Assembly (NCBI RefSeq): GCF_019218755.1
Contig: NZ_JAHUWZ010000002.1
Span: 186,001-250,000, forward strand
Direction of reading: 5' to 3'
Length of the DNA: 64,000 nucleotides
Source of the DNA: Acidovorax sp. sif1233
Lineage (GTDB): Bacteria; Pseudomonadota; Gammaproteobacteria; Burkholderiales; Burkholderiaceae_C
Shown: positions 16,441 through 24,986 of the stretch, one piece after another
Numbering within the stretch: position 1 is the stretch's first letter
Layout: every line of letters begins with the position of its first letter
Notes under the pieces: generated by a model
What the model saw: only the letters and a program-made list of their open reading frames with translations
Databases searched by the model: none
Told to the model about the DNA's origin: nothing
Translations under genes and position numbers: made by a program

Positions 16441-18507
16441 ATGAACGATTCCCCGCCCGCCACCGTGCTGCCATTTCCCCGCGCCGAGGGCGCCATGAGC
16501 GAGAAGGTGCGCCGCTACGACTGGGCGGGCAGCGCGCTGGGGCCCATGCAGGCATGGCCCGCCACGCTGCGCTACTGCGTCGAGGCCCTGCTCGCGTCGC
16601 GCTTTCCGTCATGCCTGGTCTGGGGGGCGCAGTTCACCACCATCTACAACGATGCGTTCCGCTTGATACTGGGCAACAAGCCCGAGGCGCTCGGGCGCTC
16701 GTTCAAGGATGTGTGGAGCGAGGCCTGGCCCACCATCGGTCCCATCGCCGAGCGCGCCTATGCCGGCGAAGCCACGTTCATCGAGGATTTCCCGCTGGAG
16801 GTCAACCGCTACGGCCACCCCGAGCAGGCCTATTTCACGTTCTGCTACAGCCCGGTGCGCGACGAGCACGGCGCGGTGGTGGGCATGCTGGACACCGTGA
16901 TCGAGACCACCAGCAAGTTCAACGCGCTGCGCCAGTGGCGCGATGTGGCGGCGTCGCTGGAGCAGCAGGTGGCGCAGCGCACGGCCGACCGCAACCGGCT
17001 GTGGCAGCTCTCGGACGACGTGCTGCTGGTGGCCCGCTTGGACGGCACCATCACCGCCGTGAATCCCGCCTGGACCGCGACGCTGGGCTGGTCGGAGGCC
17101 GAGACCGTGGGCCATCCGCTGGCGGCCTTCGCCCATGGGCACGACATGGCGCAGGTGCAGGACGAAATGGCCCTGCTGGCCACCGAGCCCACGCGCCGCC
17201 AGATCACCGCGCGCTACCGCCATCGCGACGGCGGCGAGCGGTGGATCGCCTGGACCGCCGTGCCCAGCGAGGGCTTCATCCAGGCCGTGGGCCGCGACAC
17301 CACCGAGGAGCACCTGCGCAAGGAGGCGCTCAGCAACGCCGAGGAGCTTTTGCGCCAGAGCCAGAAGATGGAGGCCGTGGGCCAGCTCACCGGCGGCATC
17401 GCCCACGACTTCAACAACATGCTGCAGGGCATCGTGCTGCCGCTGCAGCTCATCCGGCAGCGCATTGCCCAGGGGCGCCATGACGAGGTGGGACGCTACA
17501 TCGAGTCGGGCCTGGCGGCGGCCAAGCGGGCGGCGTCGCTCACGCAGCGCCTGCTGGCGTTCTCGCGCCGCCAGCCGCTGGATTCCCGGCCCGTGGACCT
17601 GGTGTCCTCGCTGGGCGGGCTGGAGTCCATGCTCAAGACGACGTGCGGCGAGAACATCGCGCTGCAGCTGCACCTGCCGCAGGATCTGTGGCCCGCGCTG
17701 ACCGATGCCCACCAGTTTGAGAGCGCGGTGGTCAACCTGGCGATCAATGCGCGCGATGCCATGCCGGGCGGCGGTGCGCTGTACATCGCGGCCGACAACG
17801 TGCATGCCGACGCCGCCACCGCGCAGGCCACGCCGGGGCTGGAGCCGGGCGACTACGTGCGCGTGACGGTGCGGGACACGGGCACCGGCATGACGGGCGA
17901 TGTGATCGCGCGCGCCTTCGATCCGTTCTTCACCACCAAGCCGCTGGGGCAGGGCACGGGGCTGGGGCTGTCGATGATCTACGGCTTCATGCGCCAGTCC
18001 GGCGGCCTTGCGGTGCTGGACAGCGCCGTGGGGCTGGGCACCAGCGTGGCGCTGTATTTCATGCGGTCGCAGCACGAGGCGATGGCCGAGCTGCCCGAGC
18101 CGGTGGCCAATCTCTCCAGCGCGCGCCGCCCCGATTCCACCCTGGTGGTGGAAGACGACGACACGGTGCGCACGCTGGCCGTGGAACTGCTGCGTGACAT
18201 GGGTTTCCACGTGATGGAGGCCGCCACCGGCAGCGCCGCCATGGCCCTGCTCTCGGGGGCGGTGCACTTTGACCTGCTGGTGTCCGACGTGGGCCTGCCC
18301 GGCCCCAACGGCCGCCAGGTGGCCGACTATGCGCGCGAGAAGTTTCCGTCCATCAAGGTCATCCTGATGACGGGCTATGCCGAGCAGGCGGCCATGACGC
18401 CGCAGTTCCTCGGCGCGCAGATGGAGCTGCTGGTCAAGCCCTTCGATGCCCAGACCCTGGTGGGCAAGGTCAACGCGGTGATGGGGCACGGCCCGCGAGA
18501 CGCCTGA
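16441..18507 (+). CDS. Hybrid sensor histidine kinase/response regulator with two PAS-like domains
   Basis: Soluble two-component sensor of 688 residues with no obvious membrane segment. An N-terminal PAS-like domain covers about residues 15-165, a second PAS starts near 190 with LWQLSDDVLLVARLDGTITAVN, and the dimerisation helix has the phospho-acceptor histidine in GGIAHDFNNML near residue 321. The ATPase domain shows VVNLAINARDAMPGG (N box), DTGTGM (G1) and GQGTGLGLSMIYGF. A receiver domain at about 570-688 has VEDDD at its acidic pocket and the acceptor Asp in LLVSDVGLPGP near residue 617. The HDFNN form of the H-box belongs to the HWE/NtrB-like kinases. No partner regulator gene is adjacent. 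Confidence 0.92.
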   Translation: MNDSPPATVLPFPRAEGAMSEKVRRYDWAGSALGPMQAWPATLRYCVEALLASRFPSCLVWGAQFTTIYNDAFRLILGNKPEALGRSFKDVWSEAWPTIGPIAERAYAGEATFIEDFPLEVNRYGHPEQAYFTFCYSPVRDEHGAVVGMLDTVIETTSKFNALRQWRDVAASLEQQVAQRTADRNRLWQLSDDVLLVARLDGTITAVNPAWTATLGWSEAETVGHPLAAFAHGHDMAQVQDEMALLATEPTRRQITARYRHRDGGERWIAWTAVPSEGFIQAVGRDTTEEHLRKEALSNAEELLRQSQKMEAVGQLTGGIAHDFNNMLQGIVLPLQLIRQRIAQGRHDEVGRYIESGLAAAKRAASLTQRLLAFSRRQPLDSRPVDLVSSLGGLESMLKTTCGENIALQLHLPQDLWPALTDAHQFESAVVNLAINARDAMPGGGALYIAADNVHADAATAQATPGLEPGDYVRVTVRDTGTGMTGDVIARAFDPFFTTKPLGQGTGLGLSMIYGFMRQSGGLAVLDSAVGLGTSVALYFMRSQHEAMAELPEPVANLSSARRPDSTLVVEDDDTVRTLAVELLRDMGFHVMEAATGSAAMALLSGAVHFDLLVSDVGLPGPNGRQVADYAREKFPSIKVILMTGYAEQAAMTPQFLGAQMELLVKPFDAQTLVGKVNAVMGHGPRDA

Positions 18508-18543
18508 GGGCCATCGCCGGGACGGCCTGCCGCGCGCGGGCCG

Positions 18544-19608
18544 TCAGATACCGGCTTCATACCAGCCCTTGCTGCGGTTGACGGCGTGCACCACCAGCAG
18601 CATCACCGGCACTTCGACCAGGACACCCACCACGGTGGCCAGCGCCGCGCCCGAGTGCAGTCCGAACAGGCTGATGGCGGCGGCCACGGCCAGCTCGAAG
18701 AAGTTGGATGCGCCGATCAGCGCCGACGGGCAGGCGATGCTGTGTTTTTCGCCCACGGCGCGGTTCAGGCCGTAGGCCAGCGCGGAGTTGAACAGCACCT
18801 GGATCAGGATCGGCACGGCCAGCAGGGCGATCACCAGGGGCTGCCGCAGGATGGCCTCGCCCTGGAACGCGAACAGCAGCACGAGGGTGGCCAGCAGCGC
18901 GGCGATGGACCACGGGCCGGTGCGCGCCATGGCTGCCTGGAAGGCCGCTTCGCCCCGGCGCAGAAGCCGCCTGCGCAGCCACTGCGCGATCGCCACCGGG
19001 ATCAGGATGTACAGCACCACCGAGGCAAGCAGCGTGTCCCACGGCACGGCAATGGCCGACAGGCCCAGCAAAAAGCCCACCAGCGGCGCGAACGCCACGA
19101 CCATGATGCTGTCGTTGAGCGCCACCTGCGACAGCGTGAACAGCGGGTCTCCGCCCGTGAGCCGGCTCCACACGAACACCATGGCCGTGCAGGGCGCGGC
19201 CGCCAGCAGGATCAGCCCGGCGATGTAGCTGTCGATCTGCTCGGCGGGCAGCCAGGGGGCAAACCAGTGGCGGATGAACAGCCAGCCCAGCAGGGCCATC
19301 GAAAACGGCTTGACCAGCCAGTTGACGAACAGCGTCACGCCAATGCCCCGCAGGTGCTGCCGCACACCCGCCAGCGCGCCGAAGTCCACCTTCAGCAGCA
19401 TGGGGATGATCATGACCCAGATGAGCAGGCCCACCGGCAGGTTGACACGCGCCACCTCCAGCGCACCCACCGCGCGGGCCGCGCCCGGCAGCCATTGGCC
19501 GAGCGCAATGCCCGCCACGATGCACAGCAGCACCCACACGGTGAGGTAGCGCTCGAACACCGCCATGCCGGCGGCCGGGGCGGACTGTGAAGGGTTTTTG
19601 GGGTGCAT
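18544..19608 (-). CDS. acr3: Acr3-family arsenite efflux transporter
   Basis: Inner-membrane carrier of ten predicted helices that pumps arsenite, and possibly trivalent organoarsenicals, out of the cell. The conserved segment AAAPCTAMVFVWS contains the cysteine needed for arsenite transport in Acr3 proteins, and IPMLLKVDFG is the family motif of the third helix region. It is the third gene of arsR-arsI-acr3, 60 bases after arsI. No arsenate reductase gene lies in the cluster, so arsenate resistance would depend on a reductase encoded elsewhere. Confidence 0.92.
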   Translation of the reverse strand: MHPKNPSQSAPAAGMAVFERYLTVWVLLCIVAGIALGQWLPGAARAVGALEVARVNLPVGLLIWVMIIPMLLKVDFGALAGVRQHLRGIGVTLFVNWLVKPFSMALLGWLFIRHWFAPWLPAEQIDSYIAGLILLAAAPCTAMVFVWSRLTGGDPLFTLSQVALNDSIMVVAFAPLVGFLLGLSAIAVPWDTLLASVVLYILIPVAIAQWLRRRLLRRGEAAFQAAMARTGPWSIAALLATLVLLFAFQGEAILRQPLVIALLAVPILIQVLFNSALAYGLNRAVGEKHSIACPSALIGASNFFELAVAAAISLFGLHSGAALATVVGVLVEVPVMLLVVHAVNRSKGWYEAGI

Positions 19609-19668
19609 GGGGATGACAGTGCGCGGGCAGTTCGCGGGCAGGGGTTCTCGGCGTGGGCCCCGTTCGGG

Positions 19669-20160
19669 TCAGCAGCACTTGTTGGGGTTGGTGGCCGTGG
19701 GGCCGCAGCAGGCGGCCCGGCCCGGCTCGGGGATTGAGGGCGCGCCCGTGGGGCAGCAGGCGGCCTGGGCGGGCTGGGCCGCGGCTTCGTTGAACACGGG
19801 AATGTTGCCCAGCGTGTGGAAGTGTTCCCACGCCACGCCCTGCGGGTCGGTGATCCAGTGCTTGTCGCTGCGGGCATAGCAGCAGGTGGTGGCGCCTTCG
19901 TCCAGCAGGGCCATGTCGGCGCCCTGGGCGCGCGCCTTCAGCTCGGCCAGTTCGCCGGCCTCGTCCACCTGGAAACCCAGGTGGTCCACGCCGGGCTTGT
20001 CGCCGCGGGTGGAGATGGCGAAGTTCACGCGCGGGTCTTCGAGCATCCATTTGGCGTAGTCGGCCTCCACGCGCGCGGGGCCGGCCGCGAACAGCCGGGA
20101 ATAGAACGCGATGCTCTTGGCGAGGTCATCGACATGCAGGTGGACGTGGAATCGCTTCAT
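19669..20160 (-). CDS. arsI: ArsI/CadI-type C-As lyase (VOC fold)
   Basis: Non-haem iron dioxygenase of the vicinal-oxygen-chelate fold that, in studied members, cleaves the carbon-arsenic bond of trivalent organoarsenicals such as methylarsenite. The metal site is suggested by FHVHLHVDDL at the N-terminus, by VDHLGFQVD and by a C-terminal Glu in WEHFHTLG. The paired cysteines in TTCCYARSDKHW are the arsenical-binding pair of true ArsI. An extra tail carries three more cysteine pairs (ACC, ACC, KCC), common in this subfamily and probably metal-binding. It lies 42 bases after arsR. Confidence 0.88.
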   Translation of the reverse strand: MKRFHVHLHVDDLAKSIAFYSRLFAAGPARVEADYAKWMLEDPRVNFAISTRGDKPGVDHLGFQVDEAGELAELKARAQGADMALLDEGATTCCYARSDKHWITDPQGVAWEHFHTLGNIPVFNEAAAQPAQAACCPTGAPSIPEPGRAACCGPTATNPNKCC

Positions 20161-20202
20161 GGTGGCTTCCTTTAGGCCGTGGGCCGTGGCGTGGGTTGTG
20201 GG

Positions 20203-20529
20203 TCAGCAATCGCAGGCGGCGGTGGCGGTGCCGGGCAGGCAGGCGGCGCCCTGGCAGCAGTTCTCGGTCAGGTAGGCCAGCAGTTCGTTCATGGTGGCAA
20301 ACGATGCGCGGTAGATCAGGTTGCGGCCCTGGCGCTCCTGGCTCACCAGGCCCGCGTGGGTCAGCTCCTTGAGGTGGAACGACAGCGTGTTGGGCGCAAT
20401 GCCCAGCTGTTCGGACAGCGCCCCGGGCGTGAGTCCGTCCTGGCCGGCCACCACCAGTGCGCGGAACACGCGCAGGCGCACTTCCTGGGCCAGGGCGGCG
20501 AGGGATCGGATGACGTCGGGTTCTTGCAT
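20203..20529 (-). CDS. arsR: ArsR-family arsenic-responsive repressor
   Basis: Winged-helix repressor that should leave its operator when arsenite binds. The DNA-reading helix region is GALSEQLGIAPNTLSFHLKE. The cysteines are not in the classic helix 3 position but in the C-terminal tail NCCQGAAC plus a terminal CDC, the arrangement of the arsenite sensors typical of betaproteobacterial arsR-arsI or arsR-acr3 operons. It is the first gene of the operon. The imperfect palindrome 9 bases upstream of its start is the probable operator. Confidence 0.92.
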   Translation of the reverse strand: MQEPDVIRSLAALAQEVRLRVFRALVVAGQDGLTPGALSEQLGIAPNTLSFHLKELTHAGLVSQERQGRNLIYRASFATMNELLAYLTENCCQGAACLPGTATAACDC

Positions 20530-20537
20530 GATTCGAT

Positions 20538-20557
20538 ATTACAACAAAAGTTGAAAT
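20538..20557 (-). promoter_or_regulatory. Probable ArsR operator
   Basis: An imperfect palindrome, attacaacaaaagttgaaat, with matching arms ATTxCAAC and GTTGxAAT around AAAA. It lies 9-28 bases upstream of the arsR start in an AT-rich stretch, as expected for an autoregulatory operator over a promoter. Confidence 0.6.
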
Positions 20558-20717
20558 ATAGAAGCGTTCTTGAGAGATCGTTTTCAAGCCTTCATGAAAA
20601 AACAGGAAAATTGGCGAATCGCGCTGGATGGTATTGCGCCAGATGCTATGCAATTAGGAGCTATGAAGGTGAACCTATCACGGTCTTCATAACCTGTGGA
20701 TCTAATCACCCGATTTT

Positions 20718-20753
20718 TCAATCGTTTGTGAACTTACGATTCGCCGATACAGT
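20718..20753 (+). promoter_or_regulatory. metNI promoter, divergent member of the sulfur promoter family
   Basis: The core atcgtttg of the shared box is present within 20718-20736, and a -10-like hexamer, tacagt, sits at 20748-20753. The distance from box start to hexamer is 30 bases, exactly as in the four clear members at 31681, 33916, 46397 and 47915. The right half of the box differs, so this copy is weaker. It ends 68 bases before the metN start. Confidence 0.45.
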
Positions 20754-20821
20754 CCCGCATCCCATTCCTCACCGCGCGCCACGGACCATCGGCATGTCCT
20801 GTGACGCGCCACTGCTTTTTC

Positions 20822-21877
20822 ATGATCGACTTACGGGGTATCACCCAAACCTACCAGGGCTCACAAGGCCCGGTCGAGGCTCTCAAGGGCATCGACCTTC
20901 ACATCACGCCGGGCGAAGTGTTCGGCATCATCGGCAAGAGCGGCGCGGGCAAGAGCTCGCTGGTGCGCGTCATCAACCTGCTCAACCGCCCCACCACGGG
21001 CCAGGTCATCGTCAATGGCCGCGACCTGACCCAGCTGGGCGACGCCCAGCTGCGCGATGCCCGCCGCGAGATCGGCATGGTCTTCCAGCATTTCAACCTG
21101 CTGTCCTCGCGCACGGTGTTCGACAACGCGGCCCTGCCGCTGGAGCTGGCCGGCATGGACAAGGCCGCCATCCGCGAGCGCGTGAACCCGCTGCTGGAGC
21201 TGGTGGGCCTGTCGGCCCTGGCCCAACGCTACCCGGCGCAGATCAGCGGCGGGCAGAAGCAGCGCGTGGGCATTGCGCGCGCGCTGGCCAGCCGCCCCAA
21301 GGTGCTGCTCTCGGATGAAGCCACGTCCGCGCTCGACCCCGAGACCACGCGCTCCATCCTCGACCTGCTGCGCCAGGTGAACCGGGAGCTGGGCCTCACG
21401 GTGGTGCTCATCACGCACCAGATGCAGGTCATCAAGCAGGTGGCCGACCGCGTGGCCGTGATCGAGGCCGGCCGCATCGTGGAGCAGGGCCGCGTGCTGG
21501 ATGTCTTCACGCGCCCGCAGCAACCCATCACCAAGAGCCTGATCGACGAGATCCTGCCGCAGGAGCTGCCCGCCAGCGTGCTCGGCCATGTGCGCACGCT
21601 CGCAGTTCAGCTCGCTGCCACGGCACCGGACCGCACGGGCCAGCTGCTGCGCCTGTCGTACGCAGGTGACAGCGCGTACCAGCCCATCCTGTCGCAGCTC
21701 ATCCGCCAGTTCGGCGTGGACATGAGCATCCTGCACGGCCAGGTGGACGAGATCCAGGACGAGACCTTCGGCTCGCTGGCCGTCTATGCCAGCGGCGAGG
21801 CCGACCGCCTGCGTGGCGCCGTGGCGCACCTGCGCGCCAGTGGCGTCGCCGTCGAAGAAGTGGCCGTACCGGCTTGA
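20822..21877 (+). CDS. metN: Methionine ABC transporter ATP-binding protein
   Basis: ATPase of the MetNIQ importer, which takes up L- and D-methionine or related sulfur amino acids. Walker A is GKSGAGKSS at residues 38-46, the signature is SGGQKQR, and Walker B is [15 protein letters not shown]. The C-terminal 90 residues form the NIL domain that binds methionine and causes feedback inhibition in the E. coli protein. I chose the ATG at 20822 since the family starts at MIDLRGI; an upstream in-frame start adds seven unlikely residues. metI follows after 15 bases. The receptor metQ is not here but about 10 kb away at 31747. Confidence 0.93.
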   Translation: MIDLRGITQTYQGSQGPVEALKGIDLHITPGEVFGIIGKSGAGKSSLVRVINLLNRPTTGQVIVNGRDLTQLGDAQLRDARREIGMVFQHFNLLSSRTVFDNAALPLELAGMDKAAIRERVNPLLELVGLSALAQRYPAQISGGQKQRVGIARALASRPKVLLSDEATSALDPETTRSILDLLRQVNRELGLTVVLITHQMQVIKQVADRVAVIEAGRIVEQGRVLDVFTRPQQPITKSLIDEILPQELPASVLGHVRTLAVQLAATAPDRTGQLLRLSYAGDSAYQPILSQLIRQFGVDMSILHGQVDEIQDETFGSLAVYASGEADRLRGAVAHLRASGVAVEEVAVPA

Positions 21878-21892
21878 GGAAGGGAAAAAAAC

Positions 21893-22558
21893 ATGTTCGA
21901 CAACTTCACCCCGGCCATGCTGGACCTCTTCGCATCGTCGCTGTGGGAAACGCTGGTCATGGTCGGCATCTCCGGCCTGGTCGGCGGCCTGCTGGGCGTG
22001 CCGCTGGGCGTGTTCCTGCGCCTCACCGACCAGGGCGGCGTGCTCGAAAACGGGCCCGTCAACAAGCTCGTGGGCTGGCTGGTCAACGCCGTGCGCTCCA
22101 CGCCCTTCATCATCCTGCTCGTGGCCATCATCCCGTTCACGCGCTTCATCACCGGCTCGTCCATCGGCACGGCCGCGGCCGTGGTGCCGCTGACCATCGC
22201 CGCCGCCCCGTTCGTGGCGCGCCTGGTGGAGGCCGCGCTGCGCGAGGTGGACCACGGCCTCGTGGAAGCCGCCCAGGCCATGGGCGCGACCACCAGCCAG
22301 ATCGTGTGGAAGGTGCTGCTGCCCGAGGCGCTGCCCGGCATCGTGGCGGGCCTGACCATCACCTTCGTGAGTCTCACGGGCTACTCGGCCATGGCCGGCG
22401 CCATCGGCGGCGGCGGCCTGGGCGACCTGGGCATCCGCTACGGCTACCAGCGCTTCCTGCCCGAGATCATGCTGGCCGTGGTGCTGGTGCTGATCTTCTT
22501 CGTACAGGCCGTGCAGAGCCTGGGCGACTGGGCGGTGCGCAGGCTCAGCCACCGCTGA
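21893..22558 (+). CDS. metI: Methionine ABC transporter permease
   Basis: Membrane subunit of MetNIQ with five predicted helices in 221 residues. The EAA-loop that docks onto MetN reads VEAAQAMGATTSQIVWKVLLPEALPGI, split here over the coupling helix, and RSTPFIILLVAIIPF is a typical MetI helix. AGGAAGGGA lies a few bases before the ATG. The gene is immediately followed by a dispersed hairpin repeat at 22581 rather than by metQ. Confidence 0.93.
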   Translation: MFDNFTPAMLDLFASSLWETLVMVGISGLVGGLLGVPLGVFLRLTDQGGVLENGPVNKLVGWLVNAVRSTPFIILLVAIIPFTRFITGSSIGTAAAVVPLTIAAAPFVARLVEAALREVDHGLVEAAQAMGATTSQIVWKVLLPEALPGIVAGLTITFVSLTGYSAMAGAIGGGGLGDLGIRYGYQRFLPEIMLAVVLVLIFFVQAVQSLGDWAVRRLSHR

Positions 22559-22580
22559 CCCCAGGCACCAGTCGCCTGTT

Positions 22581-22640
22581 GATTGCTATATAATCGATAG
22601 CTATTGGCGCTTGATGGTAAAGCGCTTGTGGCTGTTTTTT
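22581..22640 (+). repeat. Dispersed double-hairpin element, copy A
   Basis: Two short inverted repeats in tandem, built from gctat/atagct and gcgctt/aagcgc, followed by a T-run at 22634-22639. It lies 22 bases after the metI stop. Four similar elements occur in this window near 30390, 47754, 56196 and 61089, mostly just after stop codons. The position and T-run allow a terminator role. Confidence 0.65.
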
Positions 22641-22681
22641 GCTGCAAGTTTGGTGCGGGGCTGTGCCCGCCGCCGGATGCT

Positions 22682-23707
22682 TCATTCCGCAGAGATCCGG
22701 TGGTCCGCCACCAGCCTGGCAAAACGCGCCGTGTCGCTGGCGATCTGCTGGGCCATCTGCGCCGGGGTGTTGCCGACGGGCTCGGCGCCGATGTCCAGCA
22801 TGCGCTTCCTGAAGTCGGCCGACTGGATCACCTTGACCATTTCGGCGTTGAGCCGTTCCACGACCTCGGGCGGCGTGCGCACGGGCGCGAGCACGCCGAA
22901 CCAGGTGCCGATGTCGAAGCCCGCGAAGCCGCTCTCCTGCAGGGTGGGCACGTCGGGCAGCGCGGACGACCGCCTGGCCGTGGTCACGGCCAGCGCGCGC
23001 AGCTTGCCGGCCTTGATGTGCGGCAGCACGGGCGTCACGGTGTCGAACGACATCGATACCTGGCCGCCCAGCAGGTCGGTGGTCAATGGCCCGCTGCCCT
23101 TGTAGGGCACGTGCAGCAGCGGCTGGCCGATGGCCGTGGCGAACTGCGTGCCGATCAGGTGCTGCGCGGTGCCCGCGCCGTTGGAGCCGTACGAGAACTT
23201 GTCGGGCGCGGCCTTCACCAGGGCCACGAGTTCCTTCACGTCCCTGGCGGGCGTGGCGGCGCTCACGGCAAGCACATTGGGCACGAGCGCCACGGTGGTG
23301 ATGGGCGCGAAGCTCTTCTGGAAGTCGTAGCCGAGCTTCTTGTACACGCTGGTGGCGATGGTGTGGTGCACCGCGCCCATCAGCAGCGTGTGGCCGTCGG
23401 CAGGTGCCTTGGCCACGTAGTCGGCGCCAATGGTGGCGCCCGCGCCGCCCCGGTTTTCCACGATGACCGGCTGGCCCAGTGCCACGCCCAGCTTTTCGCC
23501 CAGTGCGCGCGCCAGCACGTCGGTGGTGCCCCCGGCCGCGAACGGCACGACGATGGTGACGGGCTTGGCGGGCCAGGCCGGGCCCTGCGCGTGGGCCTTT
23601 GTGCCGGGCAGCAGGCAGGCGGCTACGGCGACCGCCGCCAGGGCCATCAGGTAGGGGCGGCGCAGCGGCTGGGCGATGCAGGTGGGATGGGGGGTAGGGC
23701 GGCGCAT
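22682..23707 (-). CDS. Bug-family (TctC-like) periplasmic solute-binding protein
   Basis: Extracytoplasmic receptor of the tripartite tricarboxylate transporter type, probably for an organic acid. A signal peptide ends near AHAQG (residue 41), and the mature start WPAKPVTIVVPFAAGG is the hallmark of Bug proteins, followed by VENRGGAGATIG and FKGSGP-like ligand-loop residues (VPYKGSGPLTTDL). I use the ATG at 23707; the frame is open further upstream. No TctA/TctB membrane genes are adjacent, which is usual for Bug receptors in Burkholderiales. It lies after the tartrate dehydrogenase gene in the same direction, so tartrate or malate is a reasonable guess for its ligand. Confidence 0.9.
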   Translation of the reverse strand: MRRPTPHPTCIAQPLRRPYLMALAAVAVAACLLPGTKAHAQGPAWPAKPVTIVVPFAAGGTTDVLARALGEKLGVALGQPVIVENRGGAGATIGADYVAKAPADGHTLLMGAVHHTIATSVYKKLGYDFQKSFAPITTVALVPNVLAVSAATPARDVKELVALVKAAPDKFSYGSNGAGTAQHLIGTQFATAIGQPLLHVPYKGSGPLTTDLLGGQVSMSFDTVTPVLPHIKAGKLRALAVTTARRSSALPDVPTLQESGFAGFDIGTWFGVLAPVRTPPEVVERLNAEMVKVIQSADFRKRMLDIGAEPVGNTPAQMAQQIASDTARFARLVADHRISAE

Positions 23708-23789
23708 GGTTTGTCTCCGAAAGGGTGGTTGTGCGGCGGGTGCATGGCCTTTGTGGCCTTGTTGTTCTGCCCGCCGGGGGCAAGTGCGG

Positions 23790-24881
23790 TCAGGCGGCTT
23801 TGCGCGCGGCCGGTGCGCTGCTGATGAGCGCGCACACGGCATCGGTCACCTGCGCCGTGGTGGCCGTGCCGCCCAGATCGCGGGTGTGCAGGGCGGGGTT
23901 GGCGGTGACCTGCTCGATGGCCTGCATCACGGCGCGGGCCGCCTCGGCCTCGCCCAAGTGCTCCAGCAGCATCACCACCGACCAGAAGGTGCCGATGGGG
24001 TTGGCCAGGCCCTTGCCCATGATGTCGAACGCCGAGCCGTGGATGGGCTCGAACATGCTGGGGTAGCGGCGCTCGGGGTCGATGTTGCCGGTGGGCGCGA
24101 TGCCCAGGCTGCCGGCCAGCGCCGCGGCCAGGTCCGAGAGGATGTCGGCGTGCAGGTTGGTCGCGACGATGGTGTCCAGCGTGGCGGGGCGGTTGACCAT
24201 GCGGGCCGTGGCGGCGTCCACCAGTTCCTTGTCCCATTGCACATCGGGGAACTCGGTAGCCACCTGCGCGGCGATCTCGTCCCACATCACCATGGCATGG
24301 CGCTGCGCGTTGCTCTTGGTGATGACGGTGAGTTGCTTGCGGGGGCGCGATCGGGCCAGGCGGAAGGCAAAACGCAGGATGCGCTCCACGCCCACGCGGG
24401 TCATGATGGAGACATCGGTGGCGGCCTCGATGGGGTGGCCCTGGTGCACGCGGCCGCCGACGCCGGAGTATTCACCCTCGGAGTTTTCGCGCACGATGAC
24501 CCAGTCCAGGTCCTGGGGCGTGCAGCGCTTGAGCGGCGCGTCGATGCCCGGCAGGATGCGCGTGGGCCGCACGTTGGCGTACTGGTCGAACCCCTGGCAG
24601 ATCTTCAGGCGCAGGCCCCACAGCGTGATGTGGTCGGGGATGTCCGGGTCGCCGGCCGAACCGAACAGGATGGCGTCCTTGCCGCGCAGGGCGTCCAGGC
24701 CATCGGCCGGCATCATCGCGCCGTGGGCGCGGTACCAGTCGCCGCCCCAGCCGAAATTCTCGAACGCGAACTGCAGGCCGGGGTGCTGGGCGGACAGGGC
24801 TTCCAGCACGCGCTGGCCTGCGGGAATCACTTCCTTGCCGATGCCGTCTCCGGGAATGGTGGCGATTTGGTAGGTGGTCAT
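23790..24881 (-). CDS. ttuC: Tartrate dehydrogenase/decarboxylase or D-malate dehydrogenase
   Basis: NAD-dependent beta-decarboxylating dehydrogenase of the isopropylmalate dehydrogenase family. The start YQIATIPGDGIGKEV, the substrate loop VRENSEGEYSGVGGR, and the late motif FEPIHGSAFDIMGKGLANPIG place it in the tartrate/D-malate branch rather than LeuB, because the loop has the residues typical of TtuC and DmlA. The enzyme would turn tartrate into oxaloglycolate and onward products, or D-malate into pyruvate. At 363 residues it is complete. It is divergent from a LysR gene across 105 bases that hold a perfect palindrome, and the Bug receptor lies downstream. Confidence 0.88.
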   Translation of the reverse strand: MTTYQIATIPGDGIGKEVIPAGQRVLEALSAQHPGLQFAFENFGWGGDWYRAHGAMMPADGLDALRGKDAILFGSAGDPDIPDHITLWGLRLKICQGFDQYANVRPTRILPGIDAPLKRCTPQDLDWVIVRENSEGEYSGVGGRVHQGHPIEAATDVSIMTRVGVERILRFAFRLARSRPRKQLTVITKSNAQRHAMVMWDEIAAQVATEFPDVQWDKELVDAATARMVNRPATLDTIVATNLHADILSDLAAALAGSLGIAPTGNIDPERRYPSMFEPIHGSAFDIMGKGLANPIGTFWSVVMLLEHLGEAEAARAVMQAIEQVTANPALHTRDLGGTATTAQVTDAVCALISSAPAARKAA

Positions 24882-24961
24882 GGGGTGTGCAAAGAACGGT
24901 GATGGATGGCTGGACTTTAGGCCGCCGTGCGCACAGGAAATGCCCTGAAAGTGAATCCATC

Positions 24962-24978
24962 GTTAACCCTGGGTTAAC
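24962..24978 (+). promoter_or_regulatory. Perfect palindrome between ttuC and its LysR regulator
   Basis: The sequence gttaaccctgggttaac is a perfect inverted repeat with seven-base arms around CTG. It lies eight bases before the LysR start codon and 81 bases before the divergent ttuC start. It also fits the T-N11-A rule for LysR sites. Autorepression and activation of ttuC are inferred. Confidence 0.65.
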
Positions 24979-24986
24979 ATGGATGC

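Noticed and set aside
20562-20821. Possible SAM or other riboswitch before metN.
   Set aside because: No conserved stem arrangement of a known riboswitch is visible, and a promoter-like site at 20718 leaves only a short leader.
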